From Dryomyza anilis (Eukaryota > Arthropoda > Insecta > Diptera > Dryomyzidae), in contig OX638133.1 of the NCBI GenBank assembly GCA_951804985.1, forward strand, positions 6,344,501 to 6,408,500: a stretch of DNA of 64,000 nucleotides, written 5' to 3'. The translations under genes and the position numbers were made by a program. Shown piece after piece: positions 34,436-46,691 of the stretch; positions within the stretch are counted from its first letter, which is position 1, and the number at the start of each line of letters is the position of its first letter. The notes under the pieces were generated by a model. That model saw only the letters and a program-made list of their open reading frames with translations. It made no database searches and had not been told where the DNA came from.

Positions 34436-37230
34436 AGAGCAACGAGTCAGTCGGCAGCAACAACAACGAGAGGTTGGCGATAATATATTTTTTTTTTTTT
34501 TTGTTCAGACGACAATGACGACGAGCTTTGGCGGTGAATTGTGAGCTCGGTTTCAGTTTGTTTCCGAAAAGGCTGGTGAACGTGCGCGCTTTTGGATTGA
34601 TTTTTATGTTAAATTTTTTCGTTGTACGAATGAAATTATTTTTCGTTTATTTTTTATTATTTGCGCTATAAACAAATTGTGTTAAGGCAGAGCTTTTATA
34701 AAACTGTGATAAAAACCAAAAAAAAAAAAAAAAAAATTGATTAAAAATATTTTAAACATTAAAAAATAAATCAAAAAAATAAATCAAACGCATTTAATAA
34801 CAAAGCAAACAAATCAATTAACGTGTGTGTGTTTCGATCGTCGATCAATGACAAAAACTATAGAAAAAGCTTAAAAAAGCATTAAAAAAAATTCCCAACA
34901 CAAAAACAATACAATTTGTGCTAATTACGGCATTTAATAAAAGCAACTACCTAATAGAAAAACATTTAATTTGCGACAAATGAAACATAAGAAAACCGTC
35001 AAAGCCATAGTCAGAGCCTGATCTGAGGTTAACGTGTGTTAACAAGTGTTTCGAATGTTTTTTGTTTTTTAGTGTTATTTTAACAACTCAAAGTTGCCAA
35101 AACAAAAAGTCCACAAAAACATAAAAAACTTGTTTTGCTGCACTTGAAATATATTTTTTATTTTTCAATTGTTGCTGTTGACGTCGCAATTGTGCGGCCA
35201 GCGTGTTAGTAGCGCAAAACTATTACAACAACAACAACAACCACAACAACAACAAAAATCTAAAACCAACAAATAAACTCAGTTTTAGTTACCTTCGTCT
35301 GTGGTTAACCGCGTTTAAAACGAACATAAAAAGATAACAAATAAATGTATTAAACTCAAAAATTACGTTTCATTTTATAAATAGTGCAAAATTTTAAACA
35401 AGTACTTCTTATAATTACAGAAAAAAAACACGAGTAACCATATTTCAATAATCGTGACATGCAACAGTTTGACCTAGTTAAACGTTTCAAATACTAAAAC
35501 ACGTAATTTTTATAAAAGAATTAGTAGTAATCACCATTTAAGCTCTAAAAACCCCAAAAATTATGTTTCATATTCTAAATAGGGCAAAAATTTTAAACAA
35601 GTACTTCATATAATTACAAAAAATACGAGTAACCATATTTCAAAAATCCTTACATGCAACAATTTTACCTAATTAAACGTTGCAAATACTAAACCACGTG
35701 AATATTATGAGAAAATTATAAGCAATCAACATTTAAATAATCGTTACTTTAAAAAGGCACCAAGAAACAACTAAGAACAACATTACCTAAGTGTGGAGTT
35801 ACAAAAATTACGACAAAAAAACTACAAATAATCGACTCAACTTAATCGTTACATGCTAATCTTGAGACTTAATTCAAAGTTGCAAATTCTTAAAAGCAAA
35901 CAAAGTTATATTGTAATGAGAAAAATATAAGTAACTTTTATTTAAATAATCGTTACTTTTAAAAATTAGCAATAAACAACGAAAAACTACAAACTACATT
36001 GAGTGGAAAACTAATAATCGATTAAATATAATCGTTACATGCTAATAACCAGACTCAATAAACTTTAAAAATACCTAAAAACTAAAAGAACGCCTATTTG
36101 TAATGCAAAAATTATAAGTAACCGTCATTTAAATAATCGCCACACTAAAAAATTATCAATTACGACGTTATAAGTATAAGTAACCGTCATTTAAATAATC
36201 GTTACTTTTCAAAGTTATCAATAAACAACGAAAAACTAAATCAACTGATTGGAGAACTAATAACCGATTAAATATAATCGTTACGTGCTAATAATTAGAC
36301 TCAATAAACTTTATAAATACCTAAAAACTAAAAGAACGCCTATTTGTAATGCAAAAATTATAAGTAACCGTCATTTAAATAATTCTCACACAAATAAATC
36401 ATCAATTACGAAAAACAAGTAATTAAATCAACAAAATCGTTACATAGTAAAAATTACACTTAATTCAACGTAACAAATTCTTAAACTCTAAAAAAAAATT
36501 AATTTTATGTCGATTATTATAAGTAACCGTCATTTAAATAGTCATTACTTTAAAAAGTCATCAATAAATAACTAAAAACTACGTCACCTGAGTAGAGAGC
36601 TACGAAAAATTCGATATTACATCAATAAAAAACTACAAATCGAATCAATTTAACCGTTTCATGCTAATAAACAGACTAAATTCATTGTTACAGAAACTTA
36701 AACACTAAAAAACGCGTAATTATATGTCGAAAATCAATAAAACAATCGTTACTTTAAGAAATTCACTGTTATCTCAAAAATATTAAACGTTACTTGCTGA
36801 AATTGTGCACTGTGCCTTAATCGTAAACGTTTCTACTTAACCGTTGCATAAAACTACATAATAAAGTAACATAAAATCACACAATATCTCATAGAAATCT
36901 CTACATGACCAAAAATAGAAAGTAATCACATTTAATTAAACAACAACAACAAAAATAGACAATCTAAAGCAATAAAACAAAAAAAAACTTAATCGTTACT
37001 CAAATTGAAATACCTCAAAATACAAGATATTATTTAAAATATCACATTTTACAAAGCACCAAAGCAAATAATCATCAGAATACACAAAAACCGAAGCTGA
37101 TTATTCGTTACAACACATTTAAAGCAGCACCAACTAGAACTATTAAAAACTTAAAAAAAGTAACCATCAGCAGTTAATCGTTACTTTGCACACTAACGCC
37201 TTAGCAACAACAACAAAAACAATAATAACA
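34436..37230 (+). other. long 5' leader region of the KRAP-domain gene with TCGTTAC repeat motifs
   Basis: A CAA/AAC-rich run (34450-35280, including acaacaacaacaacc) is typical of fly leaders. From about 35340 to the start codon the DNA consists of diverged ~190-200-bp repeats. The first two are easy to align (ttaaacaagtacttc at 35394 and 35591, cgagtaaccatatttc shortly after). TCGTTAC occurs 11 times on the + strand between 35741 and 37184, often as tttaaataatcgttacttt or taatcgttacatgctaat, and agtaaccgtcatttaaata four times. Whether part of this is spliced out cannot be told. Confidence 0.5.
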
Positions 37231-38268
37231 ATGGAGCGCTCTCAGAGCTGCACGAGTTTTGACGCCTCTAACAATAGCAACAATGACAACAACCAGCACA
37301 TGTTATCCTTGAACCTGCTTCCAAAGCTCGAAATGCGCCAAATTAATTTACAGCAACAACAACAGCAGCAACAACATCTACAGCACTGCGGAAGCAGTGA
37401 CAGCATCTGCATTTCCGGTAGCAGCGCTTCCTTCAGCGCCTCTTCCGCATCCGCCTCCTTCTCCGCCTCATCCTCATCGACGACAGGATCCAGCAGCAAA
37501 CCGTTTCACTTTCCCTCGCAGCGACGTAAACAACTGCGCCGCCAAATGTCCACAACATCTTCCGGCTGCAGCAATGACATGTCTTCGGACATGTTAGATC
37601 CGCACGATGACATCGCCTACCATGCCGACCTGGAGGAGGAGGACGAAGACGAGGATGAGCAGTCAACACAAGATGAAGCTGTTAAGAACGCCACCGCCGC
37701 CACGCATCAGAAACATCTACATTTTCAGCAACATAAACAATCACAAAGTGATTCTATGCTTTTGGCTACGCCCACTACAATGACGGGCATTGTACATCCC
37801 AAAGAACGTCGTCTGACACATGCCGAATCCTTTGATTCGTCGGGCACCACCGCTGACATGAGTCCATGTAGTCAACGTCGTCAACGTCTCGGTTTCCTGA
37901 TGCGCGACAATTCGGTGCAATCGGATTCGAGTCGTTATTCGAGCGTCGACAGTCTGCTGGAGGCGCGTAAACCTGATCCCGAGGCAATACTACTTAATCT
38001 CGGTTTTGGACCGGTTGGGTCCGAGGATATTTTGTCACGTATACCGAAGCGCTTTCTGAAGCCGTCACAGGTACGCGGCATCGATACGGAGGCCTTTGTC
38101 AAGCGATTACAGTTGGCCAGTAATCTGGCCGATCACAGCGTCTTGGGTTATCGGGGTCTGACGGGTAATCCGGATGCGCCACCCTCGTCGATAGTTGCCA
38201 AGATCATGCATCGCTTTGAGGTGAATCAGCGCAAGAAGTCGATGTGCTCCATAGAACAGACGATGTAA
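37231..38268 (+). CDS. olf186-M: IP3-receptor-interacting (KRAP/ITPRID-type) domain protein
   Basis: A 345-residue product read from ATG at 37231 (aacaATGg, good fly start context); the frame is open further up but without ATG. The N-terminal half is disordered: polyQ at about 41-48, a serine/alanine run at 64-89, an acidic stretch at 134-144. Residues 246-325 carry the KRAP core: PDPEAILLNLGFGPVGSED, RIPKRFLKPSQVRGIDTEAF and SIVAKIMHRFE. In vertebrates this domain (KRAP/ITPRID2, TESPA1) binds IP3 receptors and licenses them for calcium release near the plasma membrane. The symbol rests on the domain and on position just upstream of Orai (olf186-F), as I recall for Drosophila; not confirmed. 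The stop codon overlaps gatGTAAGC, a possible splice donor, so this may be only the first coding exon. A close AATAAA (38301) offers the alternative of a single-exon gene. Confidence 0.85.
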   Translation: MERSQSCTSFDASNNSNNDNNQHMLSLNLLPKLEMRQINLQQQQQQQQHLQHCGSSDSICISGSSASFSASSASASFSASSSSTTGSSSKPFHFPSQRRKQLRRQMSTTSSGCSNDMSSDMLDPHDDIAYHADLEEEDEDEDEQSTQDEAVKNATAATHQKHLHFQQHKQSQSDSMLLATPTTMTGIVHPKERRLTHAESFDSSGTTADMSPCSQRRQRLGFLMRDNSVQSDSSRYSSVDSLLEARKPDPEAILLNLGFGPVGSEDILSRIPKRFLKPSQVRGIDTEAFVKRLQLASNLADHSVLGYRGLTGNPDAPPSSIVAKIMHRFEVNQRKKSMCSIEQTM

Positions 38269-40905
38269 GCGGCAGCTGGGAAGTTCAGAAAGGATTTTTC
38301 AATAAATAATACCCCTGTTGCAAGGAGGTTAAATTGTGGTTATACAGTTTTCGACAAATTTAAGGTTTATTCCAAATTTTCAAGACTTCAGAGGCTCTAA
38401 AGTCGTTTTCAAAGTTTGAAAAAGGTTACATATTAGCTGGAAAGTAATTGAGTAACTGTACGTAGTCTCAGTTTTTGGGAATTCAATGTTTCAAACCAGT
38501 TGCATTTTGTAATAAAGTTTTTAAATCAGTTTAAACATTTCAGAAGGGTTGCAATTTTTTGCCAAATTAACTATATTTGCTATACGAAGCCTAAATTACT
38601 GAGATTCTAAAATATAATTCACATTTGTTCTTTATTAGGTTTTTAAATCAGTTTTAAACTATTCAAAAATGTTGCATTTTGGTTGCAAAGTAACTCAGCT
38701 GTTTCCGAAACCTTTCTATAAATTATCATTCCCAACATTATTTTATAAACTGTTTTCCAGTTCAATTTATAAGTAACATTGCAATTTACAAAACCTAGAA
38801 AATTACCTAACTGTCACATAATTCTAAATTTTAAATATTATAAGAAATAAGTTACATGATAGTTTTATAAGAAATAAGATTAAAAAGTTACAAATTAATG
38901 GCAGCATGTTCAAAATGTAACCTAAGTTTTAAGGGTAACGTGTTTTATGAAATGACAGAAAGTTCAAAAATTAACCTAAATTTTAGCTAACATTTTAAAA
39001 ATTCAGTTACAAAATGGTTTTATTAAAAGTCAACCTAAATACGTTACAAATGTAACCAACATCTTAAGTTAAATATCAAATATTATGATACAAATGAAAT
39101 ATCAGGTTATGAATGAAAATCTTTTGTAGAGTCAATATTAAAAAATAAGTAAAAATCATTTTATAAGGATTATAATTTAATTTAGAGTAGTTGCTTTTAT
39201 AGTTTTTTGTGTCGCTAATAACCTCAGTCTAAAGCGACATGGCCATGTTTAATTTGTATGCAATATGTGATCAATGTTACTTTAAAATAATTTGTCTGTA
39301 CTTAAGTCTAAACCATAATAAAAATATATATGTATTTAATAATAATTTAATCAAATTGTTTAGTCAACTTAAATATTGTTACTTAATTTATTTTAAAATA
39401 TTTAGTAAAACATTTTTTATAATAAAAACAAATAAAAATAAATCACACTAACGAACTTTAAAACTGTGCATTTCTTTTCTGCGTGACATTTCAAAAGACA
39501 GCCGCCGAGAGGGCGCTTAAAAGGGGTATTCATTATTTACAAATAGCTTAATCAGCAAGATTAAATAATTTCACGAACACAAGGTAGACAGACAGTTTAG
39601 TAATTTAGTAAATATTATAAATACGTCTACGCATTTCTGACTCGGTTTGCTTTTCTATTATTGCTGAAAATAGATAATCATGCAATGGAAAGATGCTCAT
39701 TAAAAATTTTAAATAACAAATAACACTGATAAGATTTCTCGATGCAAATATTTGTATAAACAAAAATAAAAGATACAAGGGAAATAAACAAAAACTAGTT
39801 AACAAAAATAAAATCACTATTCACAGTAAATAAAATTATTCCGCCAACCAGGGATAAACAGAGATGAAAAATTTTATCGAGATTAGTCTGCCACTATAAT
39901 AAAAACGTTGGAAAAGTCCTCGTAGTCCTTCATCTTACCAAACCGAAGATATTAAAAATGAAAAATCACTAACACAAAATATTTAAAAATTCAGGTCAGT
40001 GAAAAGTACTCAAGTTCATAATTAGCCCTTCAAAAGGGGCCGATCAAATCTATTTTGGACTTAAACTATAGAAGAAGATCAACATGGACAAAAACTGTAA
40101 TATTACCATAATCGCGGCATAAAAAATAAGTCAAATTATAAAGGTTTTAGTGATATTTCACTGAACGGCAATCGTCGAAATCTGAAAAAAAACGTGTTGA
40201 GTCCACCAAAATAGTCGTATTTCAACTGAATTAATTGGTAGATATTATTCAGTTCTTTTTGTCTCGAATTCAAACTGAAATCCGATACAATTATTGGATA
40301 AACTGGAGCACTGTTACTGTTTATATGGGACTTGTGAATTTTCAAATAATTATTTGGATAAACTGAAGCACTGTTACTGTTTATATGGGATTTAGTGACT
40401 TTCCAAATATGATTAAAACGATGCCGAGTCCACAAAAATGGTCGGATTTCAACGATTTTTGAATTAAATGATTGATATTATGCAGTTCTTTTATCCCCAA
40501 TTTAAACTGAAATCCGATACAATTATTTGGGTTATTTATATCTTTTATCTCATTACTCAATTTTTGACTTAGTGACTTTTCAATGAACGACGACGATTTA
40601 TATTTTTTTATAAGTTTTATTTTTTACTGAAATTATGATACAAATATTTGGTAATTATTTTTTAGTTCTTGTTTTAGTAAAATAATTCGGATTTTGGTTC
40701 ACGACATTCAAAATATAGACAAAATCGAAACCATAACTTGCAACCGGTACAGCTAAACTACTTCGTTATAAAATTTTAGACCAAATTCAGCGCGAAAACA
40801 AAAACCGAAATCGTATCCGATTCGTTAAGTTTTCAATCCTAGCTTGAAACTGGTACGTTCAGACATTTATTAATCAGAAGAAGCCGTTGTCTGTCTACAT
40901 GGTCC
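38269..40905. other. 3' flank or intron of the KRAP-domain gene, AT-rich
   Basis: 38300-39100 again has many GTTAC/GTAAC words (aaaggttacatattag, taacctaagttttaaggg). At 40250-40530 a local duplication repeats aaactgaaatccgatacaat and gcactgttactgtttatatg. No further coding exon was recognised on either strand. Confidence 0.4.
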
Positions 40906-41177
40906 TACACCCAGAAAAAAATTCCCTCAAATTCCATTAAAGTTTGTCAATAGGACAATTATAGATTTAATAGTATACAAAAAATAAATCTTTTCATGTA
41001 AACTCAATGGCACTGTCATGGTATTTTCTTATATTTAATGGTATTTTCCGATTAAAATTATAATAATATATCCTATTGACTATTTTTAATAGTAAAAAAA
41101 AATATTATACATATATTATATAGTATATATTATATAGTATATATTATATATTATATAGTATTTTTTTTCTGGGTGTA
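40906..41177. mobile_element. MITE, ACACCCAGAAAA family, full length
   Basis: TACACCCAGAAAAAAA at the left and TTTTTTTTCTGGGTGTA at the right, with the shared interior gtcaataggacaattatag. A (TATATTATATAG) expansion near 41105-41155 lengthens this copy. It is the best match to its family's consensus ends. Confidence 0.83.
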
Positions 41178-41399
41178 TTAGATATGAAATTGAATAGGCC
41201 TTCTCTACGTCTGATAATTGTAGAATATTTTTCGAATTCTCGTATATTTATTTGTATGAATATTTAATCTTTGCGAAATTAAATATTTATTGGCCGATTC
41301 ACCGAAGAAGGCATGGTTGAATCGTATGGTAATTTCGTCCCTGACGACTGATTCTCTAATGTTGTATCCATTTTTTAAATAGCCTCATATTGGATAACC

Positions 41400-41672
41400 G
41401 ACTATCACAGTTCCATCAATAAATTTGTTAAAATTTAGTTACAAAAGCATAGATACCATTTTGTATAAAATACAGTCGAATATGTGACATACTCTGTTGT
41501 GTTCCATCAATAATAATTCAATAATTAAAATAATTTATTTGGTTATGACAAAAAAACTGGTTCTTTTCTCTAAAAGTGCTGAACGAATTAAAAAGTTTGT
41601 TGTAACAACCAAATATCATCAAATTGGTTAATGAAACTGCCATATTCGGTTGACACTGCAGATATTATAGTA
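41400..41672. repeat. decayed relative of the ACACAGAAAA family
   Basis: cagttccatcaataaattt, gttgtaacaaccaaat and actgccatattcggttgac resemble family interior blocks. The ends are not recognisable. It abuts a full copy. Confidence 0.4.
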
Positions 41673-41673
41673 T

Positions 41674-41999
41674 CACACAGAAAAATCCTTTTTTGGCAAG
41701 AGGTTGGAAGAATGAAAAAGTAAGTTGTACCAACTAACTTCATTCGGTTAAATCGAATGGTTTACAATTTTGCTGGCGAAACTGCCATATTAGCCTATAC
41801 ACATGAAATATTAGTCTTTCACACTACTAATAGTTCTAAATCTGTACTAAATTGTTCTAAAAATGTTCGAAATTGATTGAAGAACAAACTATAACTCTTT
41901 TTATTTTGACAATAACAACCGACTAAGCGGTTGAGCGCACCAAATAAGTTGGTTGGGCAAAGAGTTGGTTGGCGCAACAAATCTTTATTCTGTGTGTAT
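41674..41999 (+). mobile_element. ACACAGAAAAATCC-family element, full length
   Basis: cacacagaaaaatcctttttt at the left and acaaatctttattctgtgtg at the right, a ~326-bp complete copy. Interior agttggttgggcaaagagtt is nearly identical to the 27252 copy. Confidence 0.8.
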
Positions 42000-43080
42000 A
42001 CACACATCGCATTGTTTCTGTTCAAATTTGGTTGTAATTCAATCTTTTAATTTTGGCTTAACATTCGAGAGAACATTCATAAAACATATAAATAAAACTT
42101 AAACTACAAAGTTGTATTTATCATTAATTAATCAATTTAATCAGCAAGACCAATAGTGTGGTATTGCGCACTATACTTCTAATTTAAAATTTTGTTCAAT
42201 CATGACTTTTAATTTTATATTTCGTATATCATAACTAATTGCATGATTAAGCATAAATTGCCAAGTTCCTTCTCACCACTTCTGAAACATAGTTTTATTT
42301 AAATTTAAACTAACCGGTCTCATAATATTAGCAAACATAATTATTTATAATAAAAAAAACTCATTAGTAAAGATTTTTTTTATATTTTCACATTCTTTAA
42401 AATTCTTTGGAATTTAGCATAATTAAAAATTGCCATAACAGAATAGTTATAACATAATTGAATGCAATTACTGTGCATTCATTGTACGCAATTGATTTTA
42501 ATTGAAGAATTTTTATTGTTTCACTGAAAATATTATGCAAGTCTAACTGGCACATTTTGAAGTGTTATTCAATTGTTTTATGAACATTTCTATTCAATAA
42601 ATTTATTTAGTAAACAGTGCATTTCAAAATTGAATTCTAAATATTTATTATAAAAACATATACAGAACCATTATGAATAATTTGATATCTATTAAGAACA
42701 ATTTGATATTATCAAAATTAAATTTATTTCAGTCTGAAATGTTTGCAATGCGAAAATAAAATGAAGTGTATAATTAATGATAAGCCTGATAAACTTTTTA
42801 GTTACATCATACTAAATGAAATCACAATTTAATTATAAATTTGTTTACTATATGACATATTTACATAAATAGTAAATAGTTTATATTTATCGCTTTTACA
42901 GAAATATTTGTTAAATTATCCATCGGTCACACGTAAATCTTAAAATAAAATATATTTGCGTTTTGGAACTATTAAAAGTAGTTTTAAAATTTTTTTCCGT
43001 TTTGTTTGTTTTTTTTTTATATTTAAGAATATGTGTTCTTTATAATTTTTGACAAAAAAAAAATATCTGAAGAAATAAAA
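42000..43080. other. AT-rich stretch, nothing recognised
   Basis: No gene or repeat supported on either strand. Confidence 0.35.
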
Positions 43081-43415
43081 TTTGTTTATCGAAAATAAAT
43101 TCATTTATGATATCATCTCGATATTTTTAACCACAAACACAAATATATCGATTTAGACAGGTTAGTTTTAATCGAAGACCCTATCGTTTTCGTATCATTA
43201 TAGATTATTTGTTTATCGAAAATAAATTCATTTATGATATCATCTCGATATGTTTAACCACAAAAACAAATATATCGATTTAGACAGGTTCGTTTTTATC
43301 GAAGACCCTATCGTTTTCGTATCATTATAGATTATTGAAATCGACAAATTGAGCCTATAAATGATATCATCTCGATATCGTAAAATTATCGTTTGGTTTG
43401 CCGGGTTGTATTGAA
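43081..43415. repeat. 127-bp direct duplication inside a dispersed ATCGATA-rich element
   Basis: 43081-43207 and 43208-43334 are nearly identical (tttgtttatcgaaaataaat at each start, catttatgatatcatctcg, cgaagaccctatcgttttc). A third partial unit follows to ggtttgccgggttg. The reverse complement matches the left end of 21535-22620. Confidence 0.8.
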
Positions 43416-44335
43416 GATTCAATGAAACAAAACTTAAATATTATTAAAAGATTGACGATGATGTCGAATACTTAAAATTATTACCAAAAAAAAACTATAC
43501 AAAATTTGAAATATTCATATTGCAAAAATTAATTAAAACAAAAACTTATAAAGATATTTTATTAGCAGTGCCATTTAAATCTTATACAGCACACAAAAGA
43601 TTAGATCTTGCATGACAGTCGATGAAATTAGTATTCATATCATCAATTTCTAAGTATCAATGTAATTGTCTTTTAATTAACATTATTATTAAGCACTTAA
43701 AATTACTATATTTACAGTGATAAAATTGTGTACTGTTTGTATATATAAAAATAATTATCTCAACTGCATTCATATTATTCATATTTTATTTCCAAAGAAT
43801 AATTTAAAAATTTTGGATGTGTAAACATAATTAGCATATTGTTGAAAAGCAAGCAGATAACTACTTAAATATTTTGCGATATATATGAGATTAAAGAATA
43901 CTAAAAATAGAAATTCCACATAAATATAAAAGTAGGTATTTATTTTTAAATTTAAAAGAAACAAGTATATTTGAAACAACTACGTATGATCACAGATAAG
44001 AGTTGGGTAATATATTTTGTCAAAGAAGTACTCGTTTGAAAATGTTAAAGAACAAATAAAAAAAAACATTAATAAAGTTTCTAATAAAAAAATGCGTATG
44101 TTAACCATAAACGGGGTATAGGGTTTGGCTATAAGATAACATATAACTGCACCCATGACCTAATCACATTTTTAATTATATATGAAACAATTTTATTAAT
44201 GTTGGAATTTATTATATTACTGGATTATTTTATCTATATATTGTCTGTGTAGACGTAAAACTCACATCTTTCAATAATTGATTCACTTAAATCTGTATAA
44301 GTCTGATAATTAATGATCGATGAGAAACGGAATGT
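43416..44335. other. AT-rich stretch, nothing recognised
   Basis: No gene or repeat supported. Confidence 0.35.
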
Positions 44336-44665
44336 AAATTTGTTGCGGCAATCAACTCATTGCCTAAACAACTAATCGGTTCACTCAAATAATCATTTGG
44401 TTATTATAACCAAACATAAAATTAATATAGTCCGGACTACAACCAATTTAAATCGGTTTTAAAATAGTTTATCGTGTATATATGATAAACTTTCAAGTGT
44501 CAACCAAATATCAACTAATTTGTAAAAATTTCACTATAACTGAATAATGTTGGTTGTTACCACAAACTTTTTGAGTCTCTGCAGTGGATTTTTCTGTGTG
44601 TACCAAATGCTGATAACTGAATAATGTTGGTTGTTACCACAAACTTTTTCAGTCTCTGAAGTGGA
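44336..44665 (-). mobile_element. diverged ACACAGAAAA-family element, reversed, with duplicated end
   Basis: aatttgttgcggcaatcaac at the left and gtggatttttctgtgtgtac at the right are the complement of the family ends. The last ~65 bp (aactgaataatgttggttgt to ctgtgtgtaccaaatgctg) is duplicated in tandem at 44537-44600 and 44613-44675. Confidence 0.6.
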
Positions 44666-44675
44666 TTTTTCTGTG

Positions 44676-45826
44676 TGTACCAAATGCTGAGAAAAAAAAA
44701 ATCAAACATATGGCAATTCTTTGTAATAGCAACCGGTTTTTATAATGAAATCAATTATTTAAAAAAAAAAACGTTTAATTATAAAAATGTTTTCATTAAT
44801 CACGTGAATGACGATTTTGTTAAAAAAAAAAATTTTTTTTTTGGTTTTTTGGCACTGATGATTATAAAACACGCAATAGTGATCGCGACAGGAAGTGTCT
44901 TTTTGCAATTTATAAAACACAATGTCAAGAATGCATGTAATTTATTTTTATAAAATTTAAGCTATTTTTATTGCAATTAAATTCGTTTTTTTGTTCTTCT
45001 TCGAATATAGCTGATATTCGGGCATATTCTGAAATTCACTTTCAGTCGAATTTAAAATATTTTACAAGAAAACACGTAGTGCTTTCGTTTCATAGAACAA
45101 TAATTCGATTGAAAATGTAAATTTTGTATTGAAAAATCAACTTCTCACTAGTCCCAAATCAATTAGTTTGAATTGAAATTCGAGTAAGATTTAGAAGTTG
45201 ATACATGCTGGGTTATAATTATTTAAAATTCTAAATTATCCACTGAGCTAAAAAAAAACTATAAAATCAAGTGATTTTGCGGAACATGCAACCGACACGA
45301 GAAGAATATTTGAATAAAAATCGTTAATTTCGGTTTAAATCCAAATTTTAAATCGGTTTTGTGAATGATTTCAATTTTATTATTTATTTTTATTTAATTT
45401 ATGAAACATCAGATATAAAATGTTATCATCAGACAAAAAAAAAATGTTATAATAGGACAAAAAAAACAACTTTAAAAAATAATGTATTTATTTTAAAGAA
45501 TTTAATTATAGGTAAATAATATTAAAATTTAATTAAAATTTACATTTTTAAATGTTTTTATTTTATACACAAACCACTTAATAAAAAGCTTAGCTCAAAA
45601 CCTTGATTTGGGCACCATCTGTAGTCTTTTTATTGCACTATGCTGTAGTGAAACAACCACCAGTGTTGCATTTTCTTAAAATAAAAATATATCATCAAAA
45701 TATCATGAAATATTTTCTGTTAAATTGTTTATATCATGATAGAAATGAAATTTTGACAGATTCAGACCTTACAGAATTTACAGAATTGAAAGAGTGGGAA
45801 TCTATTTCCATCACTGGAACACCAAG
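44676..45826. other. AT-rich stretch, no convincing gene
   Basis: Short open frames at 44675-44953 and 45603-45830 have no recognisable domain and atypical composition for fly proteins. Treated as non-coding. Confidence 0.35.
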
Positions 45827-46283
45827 GTAGAAGTATCGCAGAGCGCTTCTCACAAAATTTTCTTATCCCATACAACATTTTGACATAAGCACGGGATTTT
45901 TGACAGTATCTGGCGTTTGACAGAAGTACGAGACGCCTACTTCTACCGCGTATAATTTCATTGGCAACACTGATTTGAAGAAATTGACAGTTGATTTGCA
46001 AACGCGTTCGAGTGTTGTTGTGTCTTGTGTTTTGTCACAGTACAATTGCTAATTATTTTATTTGTCGCCGATTGGCTACGTTTTTGTTAAATAATAATTT
46101 TGTGCTTTGCTGTTAAAAATAATTTTGCAATCGTTAGCACAATCTCAGCAAATAATACAACAATTTACATGCAATAGTCGTGCAATTAATAAAAATTATT
46201 ATTTGTTTTTATACGTTTCTCTTTTACCGATACACCGACACATCAACTGCATTCAACATGGATTTACATTGTGCCGCAGCGTC
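45827..46283 (+). promoter_or_regulatory. promoter and 5' leader of Orai exon 1A (approximate)
   Basis: Composition shifts here from AT-rich to a GC-richer stretch (ctacttctaccgcgtataat, gcaaacgcgttcgagtgttg) that leads to the Orai start at 46284. An inverted pair ggtagaagta / tacttctacc spans 45826-45945. No clean TATA-initiator pair was found, so the start site is not fixed. Confidence 0.35.
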
Positions 46284-46691
46284 ATGTCTGCTATCTGGAC
46301 AACAAGTTCTGGCCTAGAAAACGCGCTTGGTACCATCAACTCGCTGCAATTAAAAGCGCTCAGTTGTCAGCAATTGAATAATAATAATAACAATAATAGT
46401 ACCGGCAACCCGGGATTCCTTAGCAACAACAATAATAATTCATTTACTATCAGCCAATTGCCCAGTGGCGCCACCAGCAGCAGCAATCATTCAACCCATC
46501 AGCAGCCACATCTGCAGCATCACTCTTCATTGCCCAGTCAAATATCGGCTACAATTGTAGCTGCCGCTGCAGCCTCAGTAACCAGTGGTCCTGGTCCCTC
46601 TGGTCACCATCAAAACAGCAACAATAACAGTAACTGGAAACGCCACAGCGCTTCACACTCATTGCCCCAATACACGCCGCCAAATCCAAAG
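46284..46691 (+). CDS. olf186-F: Orai calcium channel, first coding exon (exon 1A)
   Basis: Encodes the cytosolic N-terminus of the CRAC channel subunit, the plasma-membrane pore opened by STIM when ER calcium is low. From ATG at 46284 it gives 136 codons, MSAIWTTSSGLENALG first, close to the MSVWTTANNSGLE start I recall for Drosophila Orai. Then come Asn runs, a SATIVAAAAASV alanine stretch and NWKRHSASHSLPQY. The upstream frame is open but has no other ATG. The exon ends at ccaaag/GTAAGT in phase 0, matching the phase-0 acceptor at 62088. The segment is disordered and low in conservation, so identity rests on the start, the phase and linkage to the conserved exon. The intron to the shared exon is 15.4 kb. 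Confidence 0.82.

Noticed and set aside
37242..37987. Several frames opposite or overlapping the KRAP-domain exon
   Set aside because: Shadows of the serine-, glutamine- and glutamate-rich coding strand.
40136..40435. 99-codon - strand frame with KSHINSNSAxVYP duplicated
   Set aside because: The duplication exists in the DNA of a non-coding repeat, codon use is AT-driven and no domain is visible.
46107..46283. Upstream extension of Orai exon 1A (59 more codons)
   Set aside because: The frame is open but has no ATG; the codons are AT-rich leader and the product before MSAIWTT does not resemble Orai.
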